From assembly GCA_023420085.1 (NCBI GenBank), contig JAEZWQ010000038.1, forward strand, positions 1 through 61,330: a stretch of DNA of 61,330 bases. Reading direction: 5' to 3'. Shown in pieces: positions 44,601 through 52,523 of the stretch. A program made the position numbers and the translations under genes. Numbering within the stretch: the stretch's first letter is position 1; every line of letters begins with the position of its first letter. The DNA comes from Bacillota bacterium. GTDB taxonomy: Bacteria > Bacillota > Clostridia > Lachnospirales > Lachnospiraceae. The notes under the pieces were generated by a model, which did no database searches, was not told the DNA's origin, and was given only the letters and a program-made list of their open reading frames with translations.

Positions 44601-46749
44601 CCCTTAGGAGCTTCTACGACTTTCTTATAAAGATATACAACCTTATTTTCTCCCGGTTTTACATCTCCTTCTTCAGTTCCTGATAATAAAACTCTAGTAT
44701 ATCCCTCTTTTTCATCAGGCGTTACCTTATATTTTGTACCAACTTCAACATCTACCATGTTTTCAAGATCTTTTTCTTCTGTTGGTGTACCATCATCATA
44801 AGAATATACTATTTTAACTGTACCATTTTGTTTACATTCTTCTGGTTCAGTCTTTTTCTTGTAAACATAGATTACAGTTTTTTCGCCTTCAGTTACTTCT
44901 CCAGTAGCCTCTGCAGAACCATATCCCATATTTACAAATTCGTATCCATGTTCATTAAGCTTTTCTTCACTTAATTTTTCAGTTGTATAGTTAACAGTAT
45001 CAACTAATTTTCTGTTATCTATGTCACCATTATCATCTGTTACAAATTTAAGCTTAGCTTCTTCAACCTCAGCACCAGTCTTATCAGTTATTGGTTTTCC
45101 TGTCGCTTGGTCTATATGTATAACTTTTACACTTCCTTTTATCGCAGTGTAGTATAGATATACTCTTTGAACACCTTCTTTTACATGTCCATCTTTGGCT
45201 GCAGAATCAAATCCAAGGCCAGTAAATCTATATCCTTCAAATGCCTTTTTGTTTTCTTCAGCCTTATCATTCTTATATTCTTTATCTTGGTAACCTTGAT
45301 AATTTTCACTTGTACCTTCAACAACACTATAAGGTTCTCCAACTGCTTTATTATAAGAATCGATTTCTTCAGGAATAATCAATGTTCCCTCATCATCATC
45401 AATATGAACGACTATAACTGTTCCCTTTGGATCATTAGTTCCTATAGTATGGCCAGTTGAATCATTTAAAAAGATATCTGTAGTAGCCGCTTTTGCAAGA
45501 ACACTATCTCCACTAGTATACATAACCCCAACATCGAATGTTACCCTATCTTGTTGTCCACTAGCTTTATCATTCTTACCTTTATGAATTATAACAAATG
45601 TATCATTTGTATTTTTATATTTTCCTTCAAAACGAACAACAGCTATCTTACTCTTTTGTTTTAGTAGTTGATCGATTTGCTTATCAATTTCATCTTGTCT
45701 TGGTCTATTACCATCTGCTGCTTCCCATTCGTCATTTAACCTCTTATACTCAGCTTGGAATTCAGCATCATCTTTTAATGTTGGATCAAATGAAGAACCA
45801 CTAAGAACATAGTCCACACCATCAGTAAGCTTTTCACCTAGTTCATAATGCATACTATCATCTACCTTAGTTGCCTTATATACTTCAACGCTATCCCAAT
45901 CTAATGTATAGTTAGCTTGAGTTCCTTCGGCAAACTTCATACCATTTGAAGTTACAGTTTCTCCATTATCACTTGATGCCGTCATCTCTGTAATTTCATA
46001 TGGAGAAAGATATACATAAGGATCTTCCATTTGATTTTTAGCCTTGTTTACAACTGCAGACCATGTGATTTCTCTATTAGCAAAATCTAATTTTTTTGCT
46101 TCAGGATAAGCAAGTTCTGCATCTTCTCTATTCCTATCTTGTAATAATAAATCATATGATACTGTAATAGGATTTTCAAATGTTTTTCCTGATGCAGTCT
46201 TAAATGTTACAATATGATTTGATGTAACATAATCTTTAAAGAATGCTCTATTAGCAAATGTTCCTATATCTAGATGACCAAAATACTTTTTCTTTTCATT
46301 CATATCTTTTAAAATGTCTATACGAATTTTCTTTTGGTTATAATCTAGTGTAAGTTTACCAAAATCTTTAATTTCATCTACACCAAAATTTCTAACTACT
46401 AATTTATTAACAGCATCAAATTCTTCTGGCATTGGCATTTCATACCAATCTCCTTGCTTTAATCCTGATCCTTCCCAATTAACTAGTATGTCAATTTGAA
46501 GTTCATTAGATTCAGTAGTTACATTGTTTTTAAATCTGATAGAGTTGATGTTAAATACTGCATCTTTGTTAGCAGTATATCCACCTCCTACATAGGTAGA
46601 ACCCCCCCAGAATCAGAAACAGCAGCCGGATCATCAGCAAGTGTAGGTAATGCAGCTGATGTAAATACCATTGTTGCGCTAAGAGCTAGTGCAATAAATA
46701 CCCTTTTATATTTTCCTGCACCCTCTTTGAGAAACATAGGTTTCTTCAT
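41654..46749 (-). CDS. giant MucBP-like LPXTG surface adhesin, out of frame at a G7 tract (phase-variable candidate)
   Basis: From the ATG at 46749 (AAGGAGACATGT before it) a signal peptide is read (KKPMFLK...RVFIALALSATMVF...LADD). The frame then stops shortly after a run of seven G (minus strand of 46602-46608). One added G joins it to the long frame: SGGGSTYVGGGYTANK, then a unique N-terminal region of about 400 residues, then a series of MucBP-like/beta-rich modules of about 70 residues, a Pro/Gly/Glu-rich wall-spanning stretch (TQTDPENPGTETPEKP) and LPNTG with a hydrophobic segment and RRRRNK. The downstream part has an internal ATG at 46438. Sortase would anchor it to peptidoglycan; ligands are probably mucin or host glycoproteins. 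A corrected product is about 1,697 residues. Confidence 0.85.
42473..44608 (-). repeat. shuffled triplicated modules of the adhesin
   Basis: Three module types recur. B, with KGKVIIEYRD, is at about 44608-44393, 43669-43453 and 42932-42718. A, with KKGFVKVVHVYE and AEKETTVVYYYAK, is at about 44368-44158, 43420-43208 and 42685-42473. C, with YIDTEGNEL and GQEDKVVI, is at about 44130-43930 (divergent), 43890-43688 and 43170-42968. The two later A-B pairs are nearly identical at DNA level, so copy number can change by recombination. Two further related modules (42440-42000) follow toward the C-terminus. Confidence 0.8.
46602..46608 (-). repeat. G7 homopolymer tract inside the adhesin gene
   Basis: Seven C on the plus strand (seven G in the message) fall about 48 codons after the adhesin start, right after the signal peptide. 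With seven the frame ends at a TAG a few codons later. With eight (or five) it continues through the whole adhesin. Such runs are rare in AT-rich DNA and slip readily during replication. Confidence 0.9.
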
Positions 46750-46905
46750 ACATGTCTCCTTCCTTCATACTATAATATCTCTTTATTAACTAAAATATTG
46801 TAACAAATTTTTAACATTCTGTGTTATATTTTTTTTACTTTTCGTACACATTTTTTGTATTTTTAATCATACAATCCTCTTTTTTACTAAAATTTATACA
46901 AAAAT

Positions 46906-46934
46906 TGTATACTTTATAACGTTAATGTGAGCAA
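46906..46934 (-). promoter_or_regulatory. candidate adhesin promoter
   Basis: TTGCTC (46934-46929) and TATACA (46911-46906) are separated by 17 bases on the minus strand. The -10 is part of the palindrome at 46895-46911, a plausible repressor site. The transcript would have a leader of about 140 bases. Confidence 0.5.
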
Positions 46935-46975
46935 GATATAATCGTTTTATATCAACACTTTTTCACTTTAAACTA

Positions 46976-46983
46976 CCCCCCCC
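46976..46983. repeat. C8 homopolymer tract upstream of the adhesin promoter
   Basis: Eight C in an otherwise AT-rich gap, about 42 bases upstream of the candidate adhesin -35 and about 230 bases from both flanking start codons. Length change here could alter promoter strength or phasing of an activator. Confidence 0.8.
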
Positions 46984-47155
46984 TGATAAAATTATTTCAC
47001 TTTTTTAATTGATTATTTTATTATTTATTAACTCGTTTTACTATATAGTTCATATACTTTTTATTCTGCTAAGTACATTTTTTTTAGTTAATATTCTTAA
47101 CACTTTATTAAATAACTATTAATTGTATAAATTTAAGTGTAATCCCATTAAATAG

Positions 47156-47183
47156 TAGACAATTTATTAACATCTTGTATACT
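47156..47183 (+). promoter_or_regulatory. fprA promoter
   Basis: TAGACA (47156-47161) and TATACT (47178-47183) are separated by 16 bases, about 28 bases before the fprA ATG with AAAGAGGT as ribosome site. Confidence 0.6.
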
Positions 47184-47211
47184 TAAATTAAGGCATATAG
47201 AAAGAGGTATT

Positions 47212-48405
47212 ATGAATAATATTACAATTGAAATTTTAGATGATTTATATTATTTAGGCGTTAATGATAGAGAAACACCTAGATTCGAAAACCTATGGCC
47301 ATTAGATTACGGTGTGGCTTATAATGCCTATTTAATAAAAGATGAAAAAGTTGCATTACTTGATACTGTAAAAATAACAAAAATCGAGGGTTTTAAATCC
47401 AACTATCTTGATATAATCGGCGATAGAGAATTGGACTATTTAATCGTCCACCATGTTGAACCAGACCATGCTGGCGCAATAACTAGTCTAATTGAAAGAT
47501 ATCCAAATTTAACAATAGTTGGTAATAAACAAGCAAGAAGACTTCTTAGTGTTCTTTACGGTTTAGATGATATTAACTTCCTAGAAGTAAAAGAAGGTGA
47601 TGAACTTTGTCTAGGTAGACGTACTCTACAATTTTATATGACACCGATGTGTCATTGGCCTGAGTCAATGGTCAGCTATGAAAAAACTGATAAGGTACTA
47701 TTCTCTCAAGATATATTCGGTTCTTTTGGTACACTTGATGGAAGTATATTTGACGATGAAATGGACTTTGGAAGAATGAAGTCTGACATGAGAAGATACT
47801 TTTCAAATATTATTGGTAAACAGGCTTTACAAGCTCAACGTGCACTTGCAAAACTTGAAAGCCTTGATATTTCAATGCTATGCCCTGTACATGGAGTTAT
47901 ATGGCGTACAAATATAAACAAGGTTATAGATGAATATAAAAACTGGGCTCACTATAATGTTGAACCAGGAGTTGTTCTAGTATATGGAAGTATGTATGGA
48001 ATGACAGAGGGTATAGCAGATAAACTTGCTAGATATCTTGTAGAAGAAGGAATAAAAACTGTTAAAGTATTCGACGCTTCTAAGACTCACCCATCATATA
48101 TCATCAACCAAATGTGGAAATATAACGGTTTAATAATAGGAAGTTGTACATATAATATGCACCTATTACCTGTTGTTAAAAATTTTGTAAGTATTCTTGA
48201 GCATTATGATATTAAGAATCACGTTTTGGGTTATTTTTCAACTTATGGTTGGGGAAGTAAAGTAAATAAAGAGCTTGAAGACTTCGCTAATAACTCTACA
48301 TTTGATGTTATAGATATGAAAATAGATATAAATGGGCTACCTAAAGAAGTTGATGATAATAATCTTCGCAAGTTAGCTAAAAAAATGGCTGAAAAAATTA
48401 ATTAG
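47212..48405 (+). CDS. fprA: flavodiiron protein (A-type flavoprotein)
   Basis: The 397 residues contain a metallo-beta-lactamase-like di-iron domain (1-245; VHHVEPDHAG, TPMCHWPESM, SQDIFGSFG, CPVHGVIW) and a C-terminal flavodoxin domain (about 255-397; YGSMYGMTEGIADKLA binds FMN). It reduces O2 to water or NO to N2O with electrons from rubredoxin-type carriers, protecting anaerobes. It is followed by mrp, and rubrerythrin lies just beyond, forming a defence cluster. Confidence 0.95.
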   Translation: MNNITIEILDDLYYLGVNDRETPRFENLWPLDYGVAYNAYLIKDEKVALLDTVKITKIEGFKSNYLDIIGDRELDYLIVHHVEPDHAGAITSLIERYPNLTIVGNKQARRLLSVLYGLDDINFLEVKEGDELCLGRRTLQFYMTPMCHWPESMVSYEKTDKVLFSQDIFGSFGTLDGSIFDDEMDFGRMKSDMRRYFSNIIGKQALQAQRALAKLESLDISMLCPVHGVIWRTNINKVIDEYKNWAHYNVEPGVVLVYGSMYGMTEGIADKLARYLVEEGIKTVKVFDASKTHPSYIINQMWKYNGLIIGSCTYNMHLLPVVKNFVSILEHYDIKNHVLGYFSTYGWGSKVNKELEDFANNSTFDVIDMKIDINGLPKEVDDNNLRKLAKKMAEKIN

Positions 48406-48413
48406 GAGGAACT

Positions 48414-49244
48414 ATGTCAGGTTGTGGTTCTAGTTGTAGTGGATGTCCATCCGCTTCAAGTTGTGGGTCAGCAAATGAACCAAAAAGTCTTTTGTTAGAG
48501 CCCAATAAAAAAAGTAATATTCGCAAAGTTATTGCTGTAGTTAGTGGTAAGGGTGGCGTTGGTAAATCACTTGTTACTTCTTTGCTTGCTGTAGCTATGA
48601 GAAAAGCTGGGAACAATGTTGCAATACTTGATGCAGATATAACAGGCCCTTCAATTCCTAAAGCATTTGGTATCCATGAAGGAGCCTATGGTACAGATGA
48701 TGGAGTAATACCTCCAAAATCTTTTCTTGGAATAGATATAATGTCTGTAAATCTTATCCTTGAAAATGAAACTGATCCGGTATTATGGCGTGGACCAATA
48801 ATAGCGGGAACTGTATCTCAATTTTGGACAGATGTTATATATGAGGATGTTGACTATATGTTTATTGATATGCCACCTGGAACTGGTGATGTACCATTAA
48901 CTGTATTTCAATCTATACCTATTGATGGTATCGTGATTGTAACTTCACCTCAAGAATTAGTATCTATGATTGTTGATAAAGCATATAATATGGCAAGAAT
49001 GATGAACATTCCTGTGCTTGGAATAGTTGAAAATCTTTCTTATTTTCATTGTCCAGATAATGGTAAAGATTATAAAATCTTTGGTGAAAGTAATATCGAT
49101 ACTATCGCTCTAAGAAGAGGAATTCATGCTGTAAGTAAGATTCCAATAGATCCAGAATTTGCAAAATTAGTAGATTATGGAGAAATTGAAAAAGTAGAAC
49201 AAAATTGGCTAGATAATATTGTTAATACAATTAAAAACCTATAA
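48414..49244 (+). CDS. Mrp/NBP35 Fe-S cluster carrier ATPase
   Basis: The 276-residue protein has an unusually Cys-rich N-terminus (MSGCGSSCSGCPSASSCGS), the deviant Walker A VSGKGGVGKSLVTS, DADITGPSIP, IDMPPGTGD and a late Cys in YFHCPDNGKDYKIFG. Mrp proteins bind and transfer [4Fe-4S] clusters to apoproteins in an ATP-dependent way. It follows fprA by 8 bases with AGGAGG, so both are one transcript ending at 49241-49285. Confidence 0.9.
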   Translation: MSGCGSSCSGCPSASSCGSANEPKSLLLEPNKKSNIRKVIAVVSGKGGVGKSLVTSLLAVAMRKAGNNVAILDADITGPSIPKAFGIHEGAYGTDDGVIPPKSFLGIDIMSVNLILENETDPVLWRGPIIAGTVSQFWTDVIYEDVDYMFIDMPPGTGDVPLTVFQSIPIDGIVIVTSPQELVSMIVDKAYNMARMMNIPVLGIVENLSYFHCPDNGKDYKIFGESNIDTIALRRGIHAVSKIPIDPEFAKLVDYGEIEKVEQNWLDNIVNTIKNL

Positions 49245-49285
49245 TAATAACCCTAATTAGAAATTCTAATTAGGGTTATTATTAT
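49241..49285. terminator. perfect bidirectional terminator, mrp / rubrerythrin
   Basis: A 22-bp perfect inverted repeat (49241-49262 with 49264-49285, core CCCTAATTAG/CTAATTAGGG) lies between the convergent mrp and rubrerythrin genes, with A/T-rich tails on both sides. Confidence 0.85.
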
Positions 49286-49297
49286 ATATATCCTTTA

Positions 49298-49879
49298 TTA
49301 ATATGTTTCTACAAAAAGTTCAAAATGTGCCTGTGGATGATCACAAGCTGGGCACTTCTTAGGCGCTTTTTTGCCTCTATGTACATATCCGCAGTTGTTA
49401 CATTTCCACTCAACTTCTTCATCTCTTTCAAAGACTTTTCCATCTTCTATATTTGCTAATAATTTTCTAAAGCGTCTTTCATGTCTGTCTTCTACTTCTG
49501 ATATTTCAGTAAATACCCTTGCAATTTCATCAAAGCCTTCTTCTTTTGCTATCTTAGCAAATTCTGGATACATCTCAACAAATTCTTCATGTTCTCCATT
49601 AGCTGCAGATAAAAGATTTTCCTCTGTTGTACCTAGTTTTACAGGCCAAGTACCTGTAACCTCTATTTCTTCACCTGTAACTTCAGCTTCTAAGAATTTG
49701 TATAATCTCTTTGCATGCTCTTTTTCATTATCTGCTGTTTCATTAAAGATGTTTTGAATTTGTACATATCCATCTTTCTTAGCAATCGATGCATAATATG
49801 TATACCTCATCCTTGCTTGGCATTCACCCATGAATGCAGTCATTAAATTAACCTTTGTTTTTGAATCTTTTAATTTCAT
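49298..49879 (-). CDS. rbr: rubrerythrin
   Basis: The 193 residues contain a ferritin-like di-iron domain (1-145; MGECQARMRYTYYA, ETADNEKEHAKRLY, ISEVEDRHERRF give the Glu/His ligands) and a C-terminal rubredoxin domain (CNNCGYVHRGKKAP, CPACDHPQAHF). It reduces H2O2 to water in anaerobes. A TATAAT (49905-49900, minus strand) and AAGGAGATTAGAG precede the ATG. The IS element is inserted upstream, beyond the promoter. Confidence 0.96.
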   Translation of the reverse strand: MKLKDSKTKVNLMTAFMGECQARMRYTYYASIAKKDGYVQIQNIFNETADNEKEHAKRLYKFLEAEVTGEEIEVTGTWPVKLGTTEENLLSAANGEHEEFVEMYPEFAKIAKEEGFDEIARVFTEISEVEDRHERRFRKLLANIEDGKVFERDEEVEWKCNNCGYVHRGKKAPKKCPACDHPQAHFELFVETY

Positions 49880-49975
49880 CTCTAATCTCCTTTTAACACA
49901 TTATATCACTTTTAGATATTTTTTTAAGAATTTGAGATAAATATTAGATATCCCTAACATGCTTTATATAGTCAA

Positions 49976-50110
49976 GTGAACTACCCATTGTCTAAAGCCA
50001 ATGGGCTTCCTGCTTCCCAGACCTCGTAACCTACTATCTCCACAGGCGTTAATTCGGGCAGTCCCTGCCCTATATTGTTATTTTTTATGTTATTTGTCTT
50101 AATCCTTCTT
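49976..50110 (-). ncRNA. candidate TnpB guide RNA (omega/reRNA)
   Basis: TnpB proteins use an RNA from the tnpB 3' end through the right end of the element. This stretch starts near the tnpB stop and contains GGGCAG/CTGCCC (about 50055-50070) and the right-end hairpin (49984-50005). It ends at the element boundary, so the guide would begin with TTGACTATATAAAGC on the minus strand. Boundaries are inferred. Confidence 0.45.
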
Positions 50111-51188
50111 TCAGTATATTCTTCGCCGCATTGATATCCCTGTCATGATTTGTTCCACAGACGGGACATATCCATTCCCTTACTGTCAGATTTTTCGTCT
50201 CTGTATTTTGGTATCCACAGACTGAACACAACTGACTACTAGCATAGAAGGTATCTATTTTGACATATTCCCTTCCATTCCATTTTGCCTTGTATTCCAA
50301 CTGCCTTGTCAGCTCATACCATGATACATCACTTATTGACTTTGCCAGATGATGATTTTTTACCATATTCTTTATCTGCAAATTCTCCGAGACTATCACT
50401 TGGTTTTCGCTAAGAATCTCATGGGATACCTTGTGGAGATAATCTTTTCTGGTATTTGTTATTTTCTCATGGCATAATGCTATCTTTTTCTTTGTTTTGT
50501 AGTAATTTTGACTTCTTTTCTCTTTATGGGCTAACTGCCTTTGCAGTTTTTCCAGTTTCTTCTCGTATTTTCTGATAATTTTGGGATTTTCGTATTTCTT
50601 TCCACCAGAAGTAATACATAAATCCTTAATACCTAAATCGATTCCTGTATTTTGGGTTGTATGTGGCAGTTCCACATGTTCTGTTTCCACTAAAACCGAT
50701 ACATAATATTTCCCACTCGGCACTTGTGATATCGTTGCTGATTTTATCTGCCCGCTAAATTTTCTATGCAGTTTTGCTTTTACGCCTTTTAATTTAGGCA
50801 ATTTTACTTTGTTTCCATCGAAATCTACTTTTATATTACCATTCGTAAAATTTGTTGTATATGATTTATGATTATCATGTTTACTCTTAAACTTTGGATA
50901 ACCTGCATGATCCCTAAAAAATTTCTGATATGAACTGTCCATGTTATAAATCGCATTTGTTAAAGCAAACTTATCCACTTCTTTCAGCCATTCATATTCT
51001 TTCTTTAATTCCCTGTTGCAGTAATTATTACAATCTGTTTTGCTGACAGATTTTTTCTCTTTTTCGTATCTTTCTTTCCGATATGCAAGTGTCTGATTAT
51101 ACACAAAACGGCAACAGCCAAATGTTTTTTCTATCTGTACTTTTTGCTCATTATTGGGATATATTCTGTATTTATATGCTTTTAACAT
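50085..51188 (-). CDS. tnpB: TnpB RNA-guided nuclease (OrfB), apparently intact
   Basis: The 367-residue protein has the TnpB N-terminus (KAYKYRIYPNNEQK...FGCCRFVYNQ) and a split RuvC domain with its catalytic acids: NTGIDLGIKDLCI (Asp), IVSENLQIKNM (Glu) and GTNHDRDINAAKNI (Asp). Between them is a zinc finger, CSVCGYQN...CPVCG. TnpB cuts DNA matching the element's guide and helps retain the element at its donor site. It starts 18 bases after tnpA with AAGGTGACAGCG upstream. No disruption is visible. Confidence 0.93.
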   Translation of the reverse strand: MLKAYKYRIYPNNEQKVQIEKTFGCCRFVYNQTLAYRKERYEKEKKSVSKTDCNNYCNRELKKEYEWLKEVDKFALTNAIYNMDSSYQKFFRDHAGYPKFKSKHDNHKSYTTNFTNGNIKVDFDGNKVKLPKLKGVKAKLHRKFSGQIKSATISQVPSGKYYVSVLVETEHVELPHTTQNTGIDLGIKDLCITSGGKKYENPKIIRKYEKKLEKLQRQLAHKEKRSQNYYKTKKKIALCHEKITNTRKDYLHKVSHEILSENQVIVSENLQIKNMVKNHHLAKSISDVSWYELTRQLEYKAKWNGREYVKIDTFYASSQLCSVCGYQNTETKNLTVREWICPVCGTNHDRDINAAKNILKEGLRQIT

Positions 51189-51206
51189 TCGCTGTCACCT
51201 TCTTTC

Positions 51207-51611
51207 TTAGCCTTGATTTTCGATATACTTTTTTAGCATTTCTTCTGATACATTTCCTACACTACAAGCAAAATAACCATCTGTCCAAAATGTATGTTCT
51301 TTCCAGAAATGCTTCCGCAAATAATTCGGATAGCGTCTCCATATATGGTAAGTCGTATAACTTTTCATTAGGTTTACAATTTTACTCACCGACATTGTAG
51401 GTTCAGTTTCTATCATGTAGTGAATATGGTCTTTGTCAGTTTCCATGTATTTGATAATAACTTTGTGCTTTTGACATATCTCATATGAAAACTGCTTTAT
51501 ATCATCTGATACCTGTTGCGAAATCAGTAATTTCTTCCTATATTTGCAGACGAAAATAATGTGGTATTGTAATAAATATTTGTGTCTGTTTTTAGATTTT
51601 CATGTTTCCAT
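51207..51611 (-). pseudogene. tnpA: TnpA (Y1 HUH transposase) with a premature TGA at codon 4
   Basis: From an ATG at 51611 the frame reads three codons, then TGA (51602-51600), then continues without interruption to the stop at 51207. The total of about 134 codons is the normal TnpA length. The downstream part has YLLQYHIIFVCKYRKKLL, the HUH motif in DKDHIHYM, and the C-terminal KYIENQ helix carrying a candidate nucleophilic Tyr. An internal ATG at 51446 would give only 79 residues, lacking the first strands. The stop could come from a single C-to-G change (TCA to TGA). Transposition in cis is probably lost. Confidence 0.8.
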
Positions 51612-51641
51612 ATCATTAGCATACAATAATTCTCAGCTTTT

Positions 51642-51686
51642 GGCTACCTTAACCCACCGTCTAAAGCCAGTGGGATTGCGGTAGCC
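51642..51686. repeat. left-end hairpin of the IS element
   Basis: GGCTACC (51642-51648) and GGTAGCC (51680-51686) enclose CCCAC/GTGGG (51653-51657, 51670-51674). Single-stranded hairpins like this are recognised by TnpA. It lies immediately next to the pgeF stop codon. Confidence 0.7.
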
Positions 51687-52523
51687 TTATTTCAACTTCA
51701 TAAAAGCCATCATATTTCCTCTTTTACCATTACTAAATCTATGAGAAAAGAATAAATCAGGTCTATCAAAAGTACACAAGTTAGACACTATTATATTTCT
51801 TTCATCGATACCTGCATACATAGAATTTAGTTTATTTACACTCCAGAGATCTAGCATATAGCCACCCTTTTCATTTCTATAAATTATTTTGTTTATATCA
51901 TCTCTTTCATATAAATCCATAAACATTTTTGCAACATCTTCACTAACTTCATAATTTTTTTGTGATATTGACGGCCCAATACATATCTCAACTTTAGATC
52001 TATCATCTGTTATCATATCTAAGCAATTTTTTACGATATTACTCTGACTTCCCCTCCATCCTGCATGAAGTAATGATATAACATTATTTTTCTTGTCAAA
52101 AACATATACAGGTACGCAATCTGCAAATGTAGCCGATAAAACTATATTTTCATCGTCTGTTATAAGTCCATCTATATCCGTCAAGTTTGATTTAGATATA
52201 TCAAAACCTATAAGAGCTTTTTTATCAATGTATCTAACATTGTTTGTATGAGTTTGATTAGCAAGTATAATCTTTTTCGAGTCGATATTCATTTCATTAG
52301 AAATAATATCTAAATTCTTTATTACATTATCAATATTATCGCCATTTTTAAATCCTAAATTCATACTCGAATAATAATCACTACTAATTCCACCTAGTCT
52401 AGTAGAAAATGTTGCTAAAACTCTATCATTTTTCCAATTTTTAAAACAAAGATAGGGACATTTGTCCCCAGCAATGTACATATTAACTGATTTATCAAGA
52501 TTAATATTATATAGTAAACTCAT
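51687..52523 (-). CDS. pgeF: PgeF/YfiH-type peptidoglycan editing factor (polyphenol-oxidase/laccase fold)
   Basis: The 278-residue protein has the family motifs TFSTRLGGISS, ANQTHTNNV, ATFADCVPVYVFD and LHAGWRGS, whose His/Cys ligands bind zinc. PgeF removes L-Ser wrongly inserted in UDP-MurNAc; homologues were earlier called laccases or adenosine/ nucleoside-processing enzymes. It overlaps the end of the M29 peptidase gene by 17 bases and closes the pyr operon. The IS left end directly follows its stop codon. Confidence 0.87.
   Translation of the reverse strand: MSLLYNINLDKSVNMYIAGDKCPYLCFKNWKNDRVLATFSTRLGGISSDYYSSMNLGFKNGDNIDNVIKNLDIISNEMNIDSKKIILANQTHTNNVRYIDKKALIGFDISKSNLTDIDGLITDDENIVLSATFADCVPVYVFDKKNNVISLLHAGWRGSQSNIVKNCLDMITDDRSKVEICIGPSISQKNYEVSEDVAKMFMDLYERDDINKIIYRNEKGGYMLDLWSVNKLNSMYAGIDERNIIVSNLCTFDRPDLFFSHRFSNGKRGNMMAFMKLK

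Larger units (their letters stand above)
46750..47211. promoter_or_regulatory. divergent regulatory region, adhesin / fprA
   Basis: The 460-base gap contains the adhesin promoter (46906-46934), the palindrome TATACAA-AAA-TTGTATA (46895-46911) overlapping its -10, a C8 run (46976-46983) and the fprA promoter (47156-47183). The long adhesin leader also holds a possible 11-codon leader frame (ATG at 46870, stop at 46835, GAGG before it). The remainder is AT-rich with no recognisable gene. Confidence 0.5.
49976..51686 (-). mobile_element. IS200/IS605-family element with tnpA remnant and tnpB
   Basis: The element contains a tnpA-like gene (interrupted) and an intact tnpB in the same direction. 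Both ends carry imperfect palindromes that share TCTAAAG in the loop: the right end CCCATTG...CAATGGG (49984-50005) and the left end CCCAC...GTGGG inside GGCTACC...GGTAGCC (51642-51686). The right boundary is probably at TTCAC on the minus strand (49980-49976). The left cleavage point is uncertain and may lie up to about 20 bases further right, inside the end of pgeF. No target duplication is expected for this family. Confidence 0.8.

Noticed and set aside
42473..44608. CRISPR-like or tandem DNA repeat array
   Set aside because: The repeats are about 200 bases long, in frame and translate to protein modules; no short repeats with unique spacers occur.
41728..45804. Several long plus-strand open frames rich in Phe, Tyr, Leu and Cys opposite the adhesin gene
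   Set aside because: They repeat with the same period as the adhesin modules, have unnatural composition and no start signals; they are antisense shadows of the repeated coding sequence.
51207..51446. A complete 79-residue TnpA starting at the ATG at 51446
   Set aside because: It would lack the N-terminal half of the HUH fold; the upstream frame clearly encodes the missing part behind a single TGA.
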